Notes under the pieces: model-generated
The model's database searches: none
The model's input: only the letters and a program-made list of their open reading frames with translations
Told to the model about the DNA's origin: nothing
Position numbers and translations under genes: made by a program
Source: an uncultured Oscillospiraceae bacterium
GTDB lineage: Bacteria; Bacillota; Clostridia; Oscillospirales; Ruminococcaceae
Length of the DNA: 64,000 nucleotides
Assembly (NCBI GenBank): GCA_934465295.1
Contig: CAKSKU010000004.1
Coordinates: 62,001 to 126,000, forward strand
Direction: 5' to 3'
Part shown: one piece after another, positions 16,883 through 25,317 of the stretch
How positions within the stretch are numbered: the stretch's first letter is position 1
How the letters are laid out: every line of letters begins with the position of its first letter

Positions 16883-17260
16883 TCATTTCAGCTTAAAAAT
16901 AAGCTCTATCGTATCGGAATCCTTAATTTTCATGACAAGTCTGCCGTTCCCGATCCTTGCCTCCATATCCTTTGCCGAATCATCGAAATCAATAAGGTAT
17001 ACACCGTTGTTTTCAGTGACAGTTCCATTATGCGTTTTGCCGTTCAGCGTAAAAGTCACATTCTTCCCGTCTGTGCAGGAAAATTCCGGTGCGACGGAAT
17101 CGAGCTGCAGCGATGTGCCGGACACGGTTTTTCCGTTGACCGTCATCTGCTCTATCTTCCATTCCGAGGTTATATCTGCATTTTTCGCAGAATTGCCGCA
17201 GGAACAAAGACAGCAAAGCATAATAAGTATGGAAGATGTAAAAATGATGATCTTCTTCAT
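16883..17260 (-). CDS. Small lipoprotein, lipocalin-like domain possible
   Basis: A 125-residue protein with a signal peptide ending in lipobox LCSC (about Cys18). The mature part is beta-rich (VTFTLNGKTHNGTVTENNG), resembling small lipocalin-like or META-like secreted domains, but I cannot assign a family firmly. ATG 17260 is preceded by GAGGAGGTCATCATT. The frame continues open upstream into an Rpn nuclease remnant, but that upstream part has no ribosome site and no proper start, so the lipoprotein is taken as the real gene. Confidence 0.75.
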   Translation of the reverse strand: MKKIIIFTSSILIMLCCLCSCGNSAKNADITSEWKIEQMTVNGKTVSGTSLQLDSVAPEFSCTDGKNVTFTLNGKTHNGTVTENNGVYLIDFDDSAKDMEARIGNGRLVMKIKDSDTIELIFKLK

Positions 17261-17632
17261 AATGATGACCTCCTCACTGTCAGCGTTAATGAACCGCAGC
17301 CATTGTTCACGGCTTGTTTTCGGGTGTTTGCTTATCTTCTTCAGCTCAAAGAAGTGCATACTGAACTTATCAGAGAAAATTTCGTTTTTACCTTTTATCA
17401 TAGCCGCAGCCTCAGTTTGATAATCGCTGCCCTTAAACATATTGAAATTGATGATATTTATCATGATTGTATGCTTGAGATTGCCGTAATCCTCGCCGCT
17501 TTTTAGCTCGGAGGTATACAGCTTTGCCCAATAGAACAGCGTTCTGTCACGGTAGTCGTTGCCGATTTTGACCTGAATTTCAATATTTACGAGCTTGTCG
17601 TTAACATTAAGGTCTAGGGCAACACCGCGCAA
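17261..17632 (-). pseudogene. Remnant of Rpn-family PD-(D/E)XK nuclease/transposase
   Basis: About 124 codons in frame with the lipoprotein show the middle of an Rpn/PDDEXK transposase protein (NIEIQVKIGNDYRDRTLFYWAKLY, then INIINFNMFKGSDYQ and FSMHFFELKKI). The N-terminal catalytic part is missing; the frame begins at a TTG inside an IS-end-like sequence (17618-17635). The C-terminal third is replaced by the lipoprotein start. It is truncated at both ends and has no ribosome site, so it is inactive. Confidence 0.75.
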
Positions 17633-17635
17633 AGA
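17618..17635. repeat. IS-end-like sequence
   Basis: GGCAACACCGCGCAAAGA closely matches the arms at 19739-19771 and the sequence at 20506-20521. It forms the break point of the Rpn remnant. Confidence 0.5.
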
Positions 17636-17709
17636 CCATATATTGGCAAAACCGACTGCGCAATATCCTGTCGATTTTTCAATAGGTTAGCGAAATATTT
17701 TTGAGCGTG

Positions 17710-19704
17710 TCAGTTGAACTTTTCCACGACATCGTTTATCTGCGCAGCAGTCTGTGCGTTTGTGCGGGTGAGGGTATTGAGCTTCTGCGCAATCGAATTT
17801 GTTACGTCGGCCTTTTCGTCAATGCTGCGTATGTTGTTCTCGTTATTGAGAATAATGCTGTCAAAGTGCATTGCTTCGGCGCTGATGTTTTCAAGCAGAC
17901 TGAAGATGTTTTCCATCTCGCCGTTGGTGGAGTCCATAGAATCCTTGAGGCTGCCAACAAGCTTGTTCATGTCGCCGAAGCTGTCGGCAATGTCCGTTCT
18001 GATAAAGTCTGTGATGTCCTTGAAACAGTGCTCTATGCCTGCGATGATGTCGTTCATGCAGCCGCACACGTCGAAAATCTCCTTGGCAGCGTCTGCGGAG
18101 TCCTCTGAAAGCTTTTTGATTTCATCTGCTACAACGGAGAATCCTGCACCGGCTGCGCCTGCTCTCGCCGCTTCGATTGAAGCATTTATGGCGAGAATGT
18201 TCGTCTGCGACGAGATATCCTGTATGCGCTTTACCTTTTCGTTGATACTGTTAAGCTTATTAAGGTTGTCAATGGCGGCGGAGATGTCACCCTGGGTAAG
18301 CTCGGCCTTGTCTTTAATGGAGCCGGCCAGACTCTGCGCATTCTTTATCATGTCATCGGCAACCGAAATCCTTTCCGCATTGGATTTTTTGCTTTCTTGC
18401 ATGATGTCGTGTATTGAGGAGATGTCTGCGTTGACCTTCTGAATGGTCTGCGATGTCTCGTTAATGCTGTCGGAAAGTTCCTTGGTAGAGCGCGAGTTAT
18501 CCTCCGCGCAGGAAACAAGGGAAGTGACCGTTTCGTTCATGACTTCCGCGCCGCTGCTAAGCGACTCGGTGCAGCCCCTGAGCATTGATACAACACCGCG
18601 GAGCGTTTCTGTGAGAATGTGTACAGAAGTGGCGATGTTGCCTACCTCGTTTTTCCTGCCGACGAAGCGTTCAATGTTCTTGCTGCTCACAAGAGACAGC
18701 TCGCCGAGCTCATTTACAGCCTCCTTCACCTTGCGCAGCGGCTTTGTGATGAGATGTGCTGTCGCGAATACCGCAAGCACTACTATCACTAGCGTCAGCA
18801 CGATAAGCAGCATGTTCGTACGGGCAATGCTGTTGCTTGCCGCCAGTATCTCTGCGGAGGAATCCTGCATGGTAAGTATCAGGTTGTATTCGGGCAGTGA
18901 CTCAAATGCGATGATATTATCAGCGCTGTAAACAACTCCCTTGCTTTCGCCGCTGCTTACGCGATTGATAATTGAAAGCATGGCTTCGTCCTCAACGGCA
19001 GCCATTATCAGCGAATTGTCGGTGTTGTAGGTGTAGATAAGGTTTGTAATGTCAAGTATCGCGTACTTTTCCTGCTCCATGCCGGAAATGGTCATCTTCG
19101 AGAGCAGGTCATTAAGTCCCGCAAGGAACGGGCCGCCGCCGACAAGTCCTATGGGCGTGCCTGCGTCATCAGTTATGGACATACGCAGATTGAATATGAG
19201 CTGACCCGAAGCGGGAGAGACGAATGCGCCGCCGTTGTAGAAGCCGTTCGGCGCGGAAGTCATCGTCGCCTGATAGGGCGCGAGCGCGTCACCCTTGCGC
19301 GTAACCATGCCCACTGCGGAAGGAGAGGAGTGCGCAAGCACTGTTGTGTCCCACTTGCTGAGGTAAACTCCTTCCCATGATTTGAGCTGTGCGAAGAAGC
19401 GCTCGGTGTATGCCTGCGCCGCCTGCTGTTTAGCTGCGTTGTCGGGTTCAAGCAGCAGTTCTTTAAGCTCGTCCGCCGTTGCATACTGCCTCAGCGACCG
19501 TTCTGATTCCTGTACGAACAGCTCTATCATGTTTGCCTGACCGTCAAGAGCGGTGTACATATTATCAATAGAGCTCTGCTTAGATGCCCGTGTAACTGAA
19601 GAAGTCATTACAAGGTACAGGCACGAAAGGCACAGAAGCGAGATAACAGCGACGCTGAGGGTAATTACGGTTGCCATTTTCATTTGTTTGAAACTCTTTA
19701 TCAT
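17710..19704 (-). CDS. Methyl-accepting chemotaxis protein with Cache sensor
   Basis: A 664-residue receptor: TM1 (about 12-34), an external Cache-type sensor (about 35-290), TM2 (about 292-315), HAMP, then the coiled-coil signalling domain with hairpin tip QTNILAINASIEAARAGAAG (about 505-525). The C-terminus lacks an obvious CheR-docking pentapeptide. AAAAGGAG precedes the ATG. Parts of the gene look clearly richer in G+C than neighbouring genes (about 40 of 60 bases in 19261-19320), and it lies among IS and gene remnants, suggesting transfer. No che or flagellar genes are in the window. Confidence 0.9.
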   Translation of the reverse strand: MIKSFKQMKMATVITLSVAVISLLCLSCLYLVMTSSVTRASKQSSIDNMYTALDGQANMIELFVQESERSLRQYATADELKELLLEPDNAAKQQAAQAYTERFFAQLKSWEGVYLSKWDTTVLAHSSPSAVGMVTRKGDALAPYQATMTSAPNGFYNGGAFVSPASGQLIFNLRMSITDDAGTPIGLVGGGPFLAGLNDLLSKMTISGMEQEKYAILDITNLIYTYNTDNSLIMAAVEDEAMLSIINRVSSGESKGVVYSADNIIAFESLPEYNLILTMQDSSAEILAASNSIARTNMLLIVLTLVIVVLAVFATAHLITKPLRKVKEAVNELGELSLVSSKNIERFVGRKNEVGNIATSVHILTETLRGVVSMLRGCTESLSSGAEVMNETVTSLVSCAEDNSRSTKELSDSINETSQTIQKVNADISSIHDIMQESKKSNAERISVADDMIKNAQSLAGSIKDKAELTQGDISAAIDNLNKLNSINEKVKRIQDISSQTNILAINASIEAARAGAAGAGFSVVADEIKKLSEDSADAAKEIFDVCGCMNDIIAGIEHCFKDITDFIRTDIADSFGDMNKLVGSLKDSMDSTNGEMENIFSLLENISAEAMHFDSIILNNENNIRSIDEKADVTNSIAQKLNTLTRTNAQTAAQINDVVEKFN

Positions 19705-19738
19705 GGAAATATCTCCTTTTCGGTATATTTTTTGCTAT

Positions 19739-19771
19739 GGCAACACTGCACAATCTTTGTGCGGTGTTGCC
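19739..19771. repeat. Head-to-head IS-end palindrome
   Basis: GGCAACACTGCACAA meets TTTGTGCGGTGTTGCC, a 33-base palindrome of two outward ends of the same motif seen at 20506. It may be a minimal IS-derived remnant, or it may act as a hairpin between the pilT remnant and the chemoreceptor. Confidence 0.55.
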
Positions 19772-19921
19772 ATATGTTTATTTTGTTTTGTCTTTTCAAA
19801 GCAGACAACTCGCGAATGTATCGGAGAAGTGCTTTACAGTGACATTAGTCATGCTTCTGACGACATATGAATAAGTCACGGCAACAAGTATGTGCTGCCA
19901 TTTGTAAATACAAAAAATGCC

Positions 19922-20308
19922 TCAGATGCCCGAAAGGAGCTTCTTCTCCATTTCGGTGCGGTCGTTGCTGTATTCAAGCGCAGTTTCGTAGGAAATCTGC
20001 CCCGTCTTGTAGAGCTTTGCAAGGCTCTCGGTGAGGGTCTGCATTCCAAGCTGGGTGCTACCATGCATAACGGTTTCCATCTGCGGGATCTTGTTGGAGC
20101 GAATGTGGTTCTTTACCGCATCCGTGCCGAGCATGACCTCAACCGCAGCGATGCGCCCCTTCCTGTCAGAGCGCGGAACGAGGCTCTGTGCGATAATGCC
20201 CTGAAGCATATTTGAAAGCTGGTCGCGCATCTCGCCGATGAGGATAACGTCGGGGTCATCGCGCAGGGCGATGCGAAATACGTTGCCGCCCAGCGGCTCA
20301 GGCACCAT
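19922..20308 (-). pseudogene. Truncated, internally deleted pilT paralogue
   Basis: The frame keeps the PilT Walker B region (DDPDVILIGEMRD) and the C-terminal domain (MLQGIIAQSLVPR, NKIPQMETVMHGSTQLGMQT, SYETALEYSNDRTEMEKKL). Compared with the intact pilT at 55935-56996 it lacks the N-terminal domain and Walker A. It also has an in-frame deletion of about 47 codons that removes the His box (GTLHT) between RD and QL. No ribosome site is seen. It cannot be an active ATPase. Confidence 0.8.
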
Positions 20309-20505
20309 ATATCAATTTTAACACAGTTCGGAATGGTTGTAAATAGATTTGTGAAAATTCATCAATCTAACAAAAAATGCAGGACGTTTTTGGCAGTTTT
20401 AGTGGTAGTGTTTCGTGTCACCCGCGGCTGTGATTACCGTCTGCAAATAATGACAGACTGAGTGATACTGCCGCCATGAAAGAGATCTGTAAAAAAATGT
20501 AATAA

Positions 20506-20521
20506 GGCAACACCGCACAAA
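20506..20521. repeat. IS-end-like sequence upstream of transposase remnant
   Basis: GGCAACACCGCACAAA lies about 90 bases before the transposase-like start, where the left end of an IS5-type element would be. Confidence 0.55.
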
Positions 20522-20597
20522 TCCCACAAATTAGGAATTAAGCACGATTAGTAAACAAACCAGTTGCATAGTATAATAAAAATTATATAATAAAAGT

Positions 20598-20759
20598 ATG
20601 AATAAGCAGATAAGTTTATTGAACCTGGAGGACGAACTGTCACAGGTACGAACAAAGAAAAAAGAATTTCTGGAGCAGATAGAGCGAATAGTTCCGTGGA
20701 ACGAATGGACAGCAATGATAAAGCCGTGCGCATATGCTTGTGAAGACGGGTTCTTATAG
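20598..20759 (+). pseudogene. N-terminal remnant of an IS5-type transposase
   Basis: 53 codons beginning MNKQISLLNLEDELSQ and including EFLEQIERIVPWNEW, a typical start of IS5-family transposases. The frame then runs into a stop codon and the DDE catalytic domain is absent. The rest of the 20309-20817 gap holds no other gene. Confidence 0.7.
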
Positions 20760-20817
20760 TTACCTCCGTATAATTTTGTCAATTTGCCAAAAGCTTTGTT
20801 TATCCGTCATAAAAACG

Positions 20818-22239
20818 TCAGAATCTGAAATAGAGGAACGGGTTGTAGGTCTGACCGACCAGCATTACCGATGAAGCTGCGAGCAGGGCGATGCAGAGAA
20901 TCGTTCGGATAACGCCGGAAACTGTGAGTGCTGCGCCCGACTTGCGCTCGATATTCGTGACCTCATCATTGAGCAGGCGTGAAACGGGCGTTGAAAGCAC
21001 TATCGCCGCTATGATAAGGTAGAGGTTGCTCAGAAATGCCGATTTTGTGACCTCGTCGTAAAGCGGTATTCCGTTTGCGCCGAACATTGCGCCGAGGCAG
21101 GAGCCAAGCTGACCGAGGTCGGTAAAATAGAACACTGCCCAGCCGATGAGTATGAAGAAAAGCGCATAGATATGCGAGAATATTTTCGGCAGCTTGTCAA
21201 GAACCTTCAGCATAAAAAGCTTTTCAAGGATTATCAGCACACCGAAGCCCATACCCCATATAATGAAGTTCCAGCTTGCGCCGTGCCAAAGTCCCGTGAG
21301 AAACCACACTATCACAAGATTGAGTATCAGGTGCTTGCGGTTTCCTCCAAGCGGAATGTAAACATAGTCACGGAAGAACGAGCCGAGCGAGATATGCCAT
21401 CTTCGCCAGAACTCCGTTGCCGAGCGTGAGATATACGGATAGTTGAAGTTTTCAGGGAAGTGAAAGCCGAACATCTTTCCGAGGCCAATCGCCATATCGG
21501 AATATCCCGAAAAGTCGAAATAAATTTGCAGCGCAAACATCGCAACGCCGAACCAGGCGGCTGCCACCGAGGTCGGAGCTTTCTCGAACGTGAGCGAATT
21601 TGCGGCAAGCTGACCGACTGTATTTGCGATGATGACCTTTTTGCCAAGTCCGCAGACAAAGCGCACAAGTCCCGAGTTGAAGTCCTCGGCTGTCACACGG
21701 CGGTCGTCTATTTCTGCGGCAACGCTTTCATATCGGACGATAGGACCTGCAACGAGCTGGAAGAACATCGAAACATAGAGCAGAAAGCTCAGGAACGAAT
21801 GCTGCGCCTTGACTTTTCCTCTGTAAACATCGACCGTATAGGAGATAGTCTGGAACGTATAGAAGGAAATTCCTATCGGCAGCGAGAATGTCGGCTCATG
21901 GAGCGAAAGCCCCGTCAGAAGATTGAACTGGTGAATGAAAAATGCGCTGTACTTGAACGCAAAAAGTATTCCAAGGTTCACAACGAGCGAGAAAACAACG
22001 CCGAGTACGGGCTTTCCTCTTTTTTTGGTGCGGCAGCTTTCTATAAAAAGTCCGTTGAAATAATCGACCGCTGCGCTGAAGATCAGCAGAAGCACCCACA
22101 CAGGTTCGCCCCATGCGTAAAATGCGAGCGAAAACAGTGCAAGCACAAGATTTCGCAGCTTTGCCGACCTTGCCGAATAATAAAACACAAGGCAGAGCGG
22201 CAAAAATACATATATAAATATAAGGTTTGAAAAGACCAT
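20818..22239 (-). CDS. MBOAT-family O-acyltransferase (AlgI/PatA type)
   Basis: A 473-residue polytopic membrane protein with about 11 segments. MBOAT signatures include NYPYISRSATEFWRRWHISL (about 265-285) and the catalytic His in FLTGLWHGASWNF (about 315). It moves acyl (usually acetyl) groups across the membrane to an extracellular polymer, normally with a DHHW/AlgX partner such as the protein at 15203-16843. It starts 21 bases after the signal-peptidase-like gene and is probably in the same operon. Confidence 0.93.
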   Translation of the reverse strand: MVFSNLIFIYVFLPLCLVFYYSARSAKLRNLVLALFSLAFYAWGEPVWVLLLIFSAAVDYFNGLFIESCRTKKRGKPVLGVVFSLVVNLGILFAFKYSAFFIHQFNLLTGLSLHEPTFSLPIGISFYTFQTISYTVDVYRGKVKAQHSFLSFLLYVSMFFQLVAGPIVRYESVAAEIDDRRVTAEDFNSGLVRFVCGLGKKVIIANTVGQLAANSLTFEKAPTSVAAAWFGVAMFALQIYFDFSGYSDMAIGLGKMFGFHFPENFNYPYISRSATEFWRRWHISLGSFFRDYVYIPLGGNRKHLILNLVIVWFLTGLWHGASWNFIIWGMGFGVLIILEKLFMLKVLDKLPKIFSHIYALFFILIGWAVFYFTDLGQLGSCLGAMFGANGIPLYDEVTKSAFLSNLYLIIAAIVLSTPVSRLLNDEVTNIERKSGAALTVSGVIRTILCIALLAASSVMLVGQTYNPFLYFRF

Positions 22240-22260
22240 TTCCTATCCAATGCTCCCAAG

Positions 22261-23523
22261 TTATTTTTTAAGCTTTGTTTCCTCGGCATCGATAATGCTC
22301 ATAAGCTCTTCAAGCGTTTTGCTGCTCTTTTTCTTTCTTACGGGAGCAATATTTTCTTTCGGAACGACTGCGTTTTCGGGGATGGTGGAAACAGATTCTA
22401 CGACAGGCTTTTCCTCTGCGGGAACGGTCGGCTTGTCGTTTTTCTCGAAGTAATTTCTTACACTTGCGTCAAATCCCGACTTTGCGGCAGCCTCCTCCTG
22501 AATATTAGCAAGGCTGTCGGGGATAACATTGCTGACGTGAGGAGTGAAAACAACACGTTCGCCCTCGGAGCTGCGGACTGCGTCTGCGGTTATCCTTGTG
22601 GGGACTGCGGCAAAGGTCGGTTCGCTGCCCGATGAAGCCTTTGCCGATGCGCTGACGGGAGATGTATGCTTTGCTATGCCGCTGATACGTTCAAGACGCT
22701 CATTCGGCGTTTCATTTTCGGGAATGCGGACGGGTTCTTTTTCCTCGGCAACAAAATCCGCTCTGCCGTTGCTGTCAACGGTAAGGCGTGACCTCGGATG
22801 CAGATCTTCCATATCAAGGTCAAGATCACGGCTTCGTGGGCGTCTTACAACGAGCGGAGACTCGGTGCTTCTTTCGGGGCGGAGCTGCTCATTGACTTCC
22901 TCATTGAATTTAGGCTTTGTAAAGGTAACGGCAGGAGCTTCTTCCTTCCTGCGCGAATTGATAACATCGTCGATATCATCAAGCGAAGAAGCCTCACGTT
23001 CAAGTGCCTTGAGCCTGTTTATGCGGACGACCTGAACAGCTATTATAATAGTAAGCGGAACGATAAGCACAACGATTATTCCGACCGTGCTTGTGGCAAA
23101 GTCGATGAACTTTCCGAAGGCTTCGAGCTGCCATACAGCCTTTGCGATGACGTCCGTTTTTTTCACACGGGCGGTCTCATTATCGGGTGCAACGTCATAT
23201 TTGACTATGTAAGCATCGTCCTGCACCTTGGTAACTCGTGTGAGGACGGTATATTCATCGATTTTAAAAAGGATAACGCTGCCTGCTTCGATGGAATCCT
23301 TAGCCGACTCCTTGGCAACGATTATCGTACCCTGCGGTATGCTCGGCTCCATATTCACAGCCTTTGTGCGGTAGAAGCAGTAGCCGAAAACGCTTGTGGC
23401 AGTGTTGTCCTTATGAAAAACAACGCCTATGAATATCATTGCTGCGATAACGGCAGCGAGAAGTATTATCAATATTATCTCCGCAACGGAAAAAGCGGAA
23501 AATTTCTTATCGGTTCGTGACAT
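22261..23523 (-). CDS. Signal-peptidase-I-like membrane protein lacking catalytic residues
   Basis: A 420-residue protein: TM1 (about 14-36), an S26-type peptidase-like domain (45-135), TM2 (about 145-168), then about 250 charged, disordered residues. The fold is recognised from NMEPSIPQGTIIVAKE and the following strands. The catalytic Ser of SMEP is Asn57 here. The region where SipW-type enzymes have a His-Arg (THR) reads VLTRV (93-97). No general base is evident, so it is probably a pseudoenzyme. It lies just upstream of MBOAT. A scaffold role in polymer acylation is a guess. Confidence 0.75.
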   Translation of the reverse strand: MSRTDKKFSAFSVAEIILIILLAAVIAAMIFIGVVFHKDNTATSVFGYCFYRTKAVNMEPSIPQGTIIVAKESAKDSIEAGSVILFKIDEYTVLTRVTKVQDDAYIVKYDVAPDNETARVKKTDVIAKAVWQLEAFGKFIDFATSTVGIIVVLIVPLTIIIAVQVVRINRLKALEREASSLDDIDDVINSRRKEEAPAVTFTKPKFNEEVNEQLRPERSTESPLVVRRPRSRDLDLDMEDLHPRSRLTVDSNGRADFVAEEKEPVRIPENETPNERLERISGIAKHTSPVSASAKASSGSEPTFAAVPTRITADAVRSSEGERVVFTPHVSNVIPDSLANIQEEAAAKSGFDASVRNYFEKNDKPTVPAEEKPVVESVSTIPENAVVPKENIAPVRKKKSSKTLEELMSIIDAEETKLKK

Positions 23524-23682
23524 TTGCGGTTCGTCCTTTCAAAAATTCGCATTCCTTTATGACTTTTATAACTTTTATAAACAGATAAAGATATTATAGC
23601 ATACTTTTTTACAAATTAAAACCCCCAAAGCACTAAAAATTCTTAAAAATCTTAAATTTTACTTAATTCGCTCTGTATTTTA

Positions 23683-23711
23683 TTGACAAGAACGCAAAAC
23701 GGTGCTATACT
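23683..23711 (+). promoter_or_regulatory. Sigma-A promoter of the cobalamin leader
   Basis: TTGACA (23683-23688), 17 bases, TATACT (23706-23711). The expected start near 23718 gives a leader of about 520 bases including the MITE. Confidence 0.75.
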
Positions 23712-23739
23712 CTTTAACGTGAAAAAAGAATATTGCTGC

Positions 23740-24010
23740 ACAAAGGCACATTTAATATGTGTCTGATACAGCCGGGGAAGTATTATACTTATTTTTAAAC
23801 TCAAAGTGTACAAAAAATCAAGCAAAAGCTCGAATAAATGGCTTTTGCGCCGATTTTTTGTCTACACTTTGATTAAAAATTAGTATTACACACGGTCCTG
23901 CCGCCGTAATGACGATGCAAACGCAATTATGTCACTGCAAATTTTGTGGGAAGGCTGCGTTTGTCCTGTTAAAACAGGTAAGTCAAAGTCGGAATACCCG
24001 TCTGTCCGAT
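23740..24010 (+). ncRNA. Cobalamin riboswitch interrupted by a MITE
   Basis: Conserved aptamer pieces occur in order: AAAGGCACA and CAGCCGGGGAAG (to 23780), then after the insertion ACGGTCCTGCCGCCGTAATG, GTCACTGC...GTGGGAAGGC (B12-box region) and AAGTCGGAATACCCGTCTG. Position upstream of a BtuFCD operon agrees. The hairpin between GGGGAAG and ACGGTCC (P5/L5) is replaced by a 100-bp MITE; only a CACAC remnant of its 3' strand is seen. Whether it still binds cobalamin is open. No clear expression platform was found in the 220 bases after it. Confidence 0.8.
23786..23885 (+). mobile_element. MITE copy 1 (inside the riboswitch)
   Basis: 100 bases running from TACTTATTTTTAAACTC to GATTAAAAATTAGTA, folding into one long hairpin (AAAGTGTA/TACACTTT, AAAAAATC/GATTTTTT, GCAAAAGC/GCTTTTGC). 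It is flanked by a TTA duplication (23783-23785, 23886-23888). Confidence 0.85.
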
Positions 24011-24237
24011 AAACGAAAAATTCATCGGGTTTGCCGAAAAAGCAGATATCCGCAGGTGAGCGTCGCACCGCAGTGAACGGTTGAAAAGTTACGCTTGTGC
24101 ATTGTTCGGGAATTTCGGTTCTTTTTCGGAATGTCGGAAATACCCTTGCTTTGCTGCGGTCATTTTGCATTTCAGGCAATATCGGCTGCGGCGTTTTTTA
24201 TGCGAAAATGAATTATTTCGCAGAAAGGAAGTTCTAA

Positions 24238-25311
24238 ATGAAAAAGTCAAAGCTCTTATCCCTCGCTATTGCAGGTATTCTTGCCGTTTCAATGACAGCC
24301 TGCGGAAATGCGAACTCCACCCCCGACGGCGGAGAGATCACTACATCCGAGATCACAACGACCGAGGAGACCGTTGTAAACGAAACAGAAGCTGAAACAG
24401 AAGAAACCTCTGCCGAAACAGAAGATGCCGATGCTGACAGCGTTATCGACCATGAAGGCAACCTCGTTGACATTCCCACAGAGATCAACACCATCATCTC
24501 CGCAGCTCCGTCCGTAACGGAAATTCTCGCAGGACTCGGACTTGCCGACAAGATCATCGCAGCAGATAAGTATTCCGCTGACGTTGAGGACATCGATCCT
24601 GCTGTATGCACACTTGATTTCTACAACCTCAACACAGAAGAACTCGTTGCCCTTGCTCCCGATGTTATCATCATCAACGGTATTTCCGACAACGGCGACA
24701 CCGACCCTTACGCTGAACTCAAGGCAGCAGGCACAAACGTAGTTTACATTCCGTCCGCTGTTTCTCTTGACGGCATCAAGGACGACATCGCATTCCTTGC
24801 AGCTTACACACGCACTTCCGACAAGGGCGATGAACTCATCGGCACTATCGACAGCTGCATCAGCGATATTTCCGCAAAGGCTGCAAACATCACCGAAAAG
24901 AAGTCCGTTTACTTTGAGATAAGCGCAGCTCCTTACCTTTACACAACAGGCAGCGGCACATTCCTCAACGAGATCATCGAGCTTGTCGGCGCAGAAAATA
25001 TCTACGGCGGCGAAGAAGGCTGGATCTCCAACTCCGATGAAACAGTTATCGCTGCTGACCCCGATGTTATCCTCACAAGCGTTGCTTATGAAGGCTATGA
25101 CTTCAACGAGATCACAGCAAGAGAGGGCTGGGACGTTCTCACAGCTGTAAAGAACGGCGAGGTTTATCAGGTGGGCGCAAACGAAACAAGCCGTGCATCT
25201 CAGCACGTTGTTGAGGGCATCAACGAGATCGCATCTGCAATTTACCCCGATGTTTACGGCGAAAATGCAAAGGTCACAGCATGCAATTCCGCAGCTGACC
25301 TTGCAGCTTAA
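24238..25311 (+). CDS. btuF: Cobalamin/iron-type ABC transporter binding lipoprotein
   Basis: A 357-residue lipoprotein with lipobox MTAC (about Cys21). An acidic Thr/Glu linker (about 38-62) is followed by a class III periplasmic-binding fold with the signature PSVTEILAGLGLADKIIA and LAPDVIIING. The fold also fits siderophore-binding proteins. The cobalamin riboswitch upstream makes vitamin B12 or a corrinoid the likely ligand. It is the first gene of a three-gene importer; AAGGAAGTTCTAA precedes the ATG. Confidence 0.85.
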   Translation: MKKSKLLSLAIAGILAVSMTACGNANSTPDGGEITTSEITTTEETVVNETEAETEETSAETEDADADSVIDHEGNLVDIPTEINTIISAAPSVTEILAGLGLADKIIAADKYSADVEDIDPAVCTLDFYNLNTEELVALAPDVIIINGISDNGDTDPYAELKAAGTNVVYIPSAVSLDGIKDDIAFLAAYTRTSDKGDELIGTIDSCISDISAKAANITEKKSVYFEISAAPYLYTTGSGTFLNEIIELVGAENIYGGEEGWISNSDETVIAADPDVILTSVAYEGYDFNEITAREGWDVLTAVKNGEVYQVGANETSRASQHVVEGINEIASAIYPDVYGENAKVTACNSAADLAA

Positions 25312-25317
25312 CGCAGG

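Noticed and set aside
16883..17632. A 249-codon fusion of Rpn nuclease and lipoprotein
   Set aside because: The lipoprotein has its own strong ribosome site and signal peptide, which would not work internally; the Rpn part is truncated at both ends, so the open frame across the junction is probably chance.
23780..23890. The long hairpin as an intrinsic part of the riboswitch or a terminator
   Set aside because: The same hairpin occurs at three unrelated sites with target duplications, so it is a mobile element.
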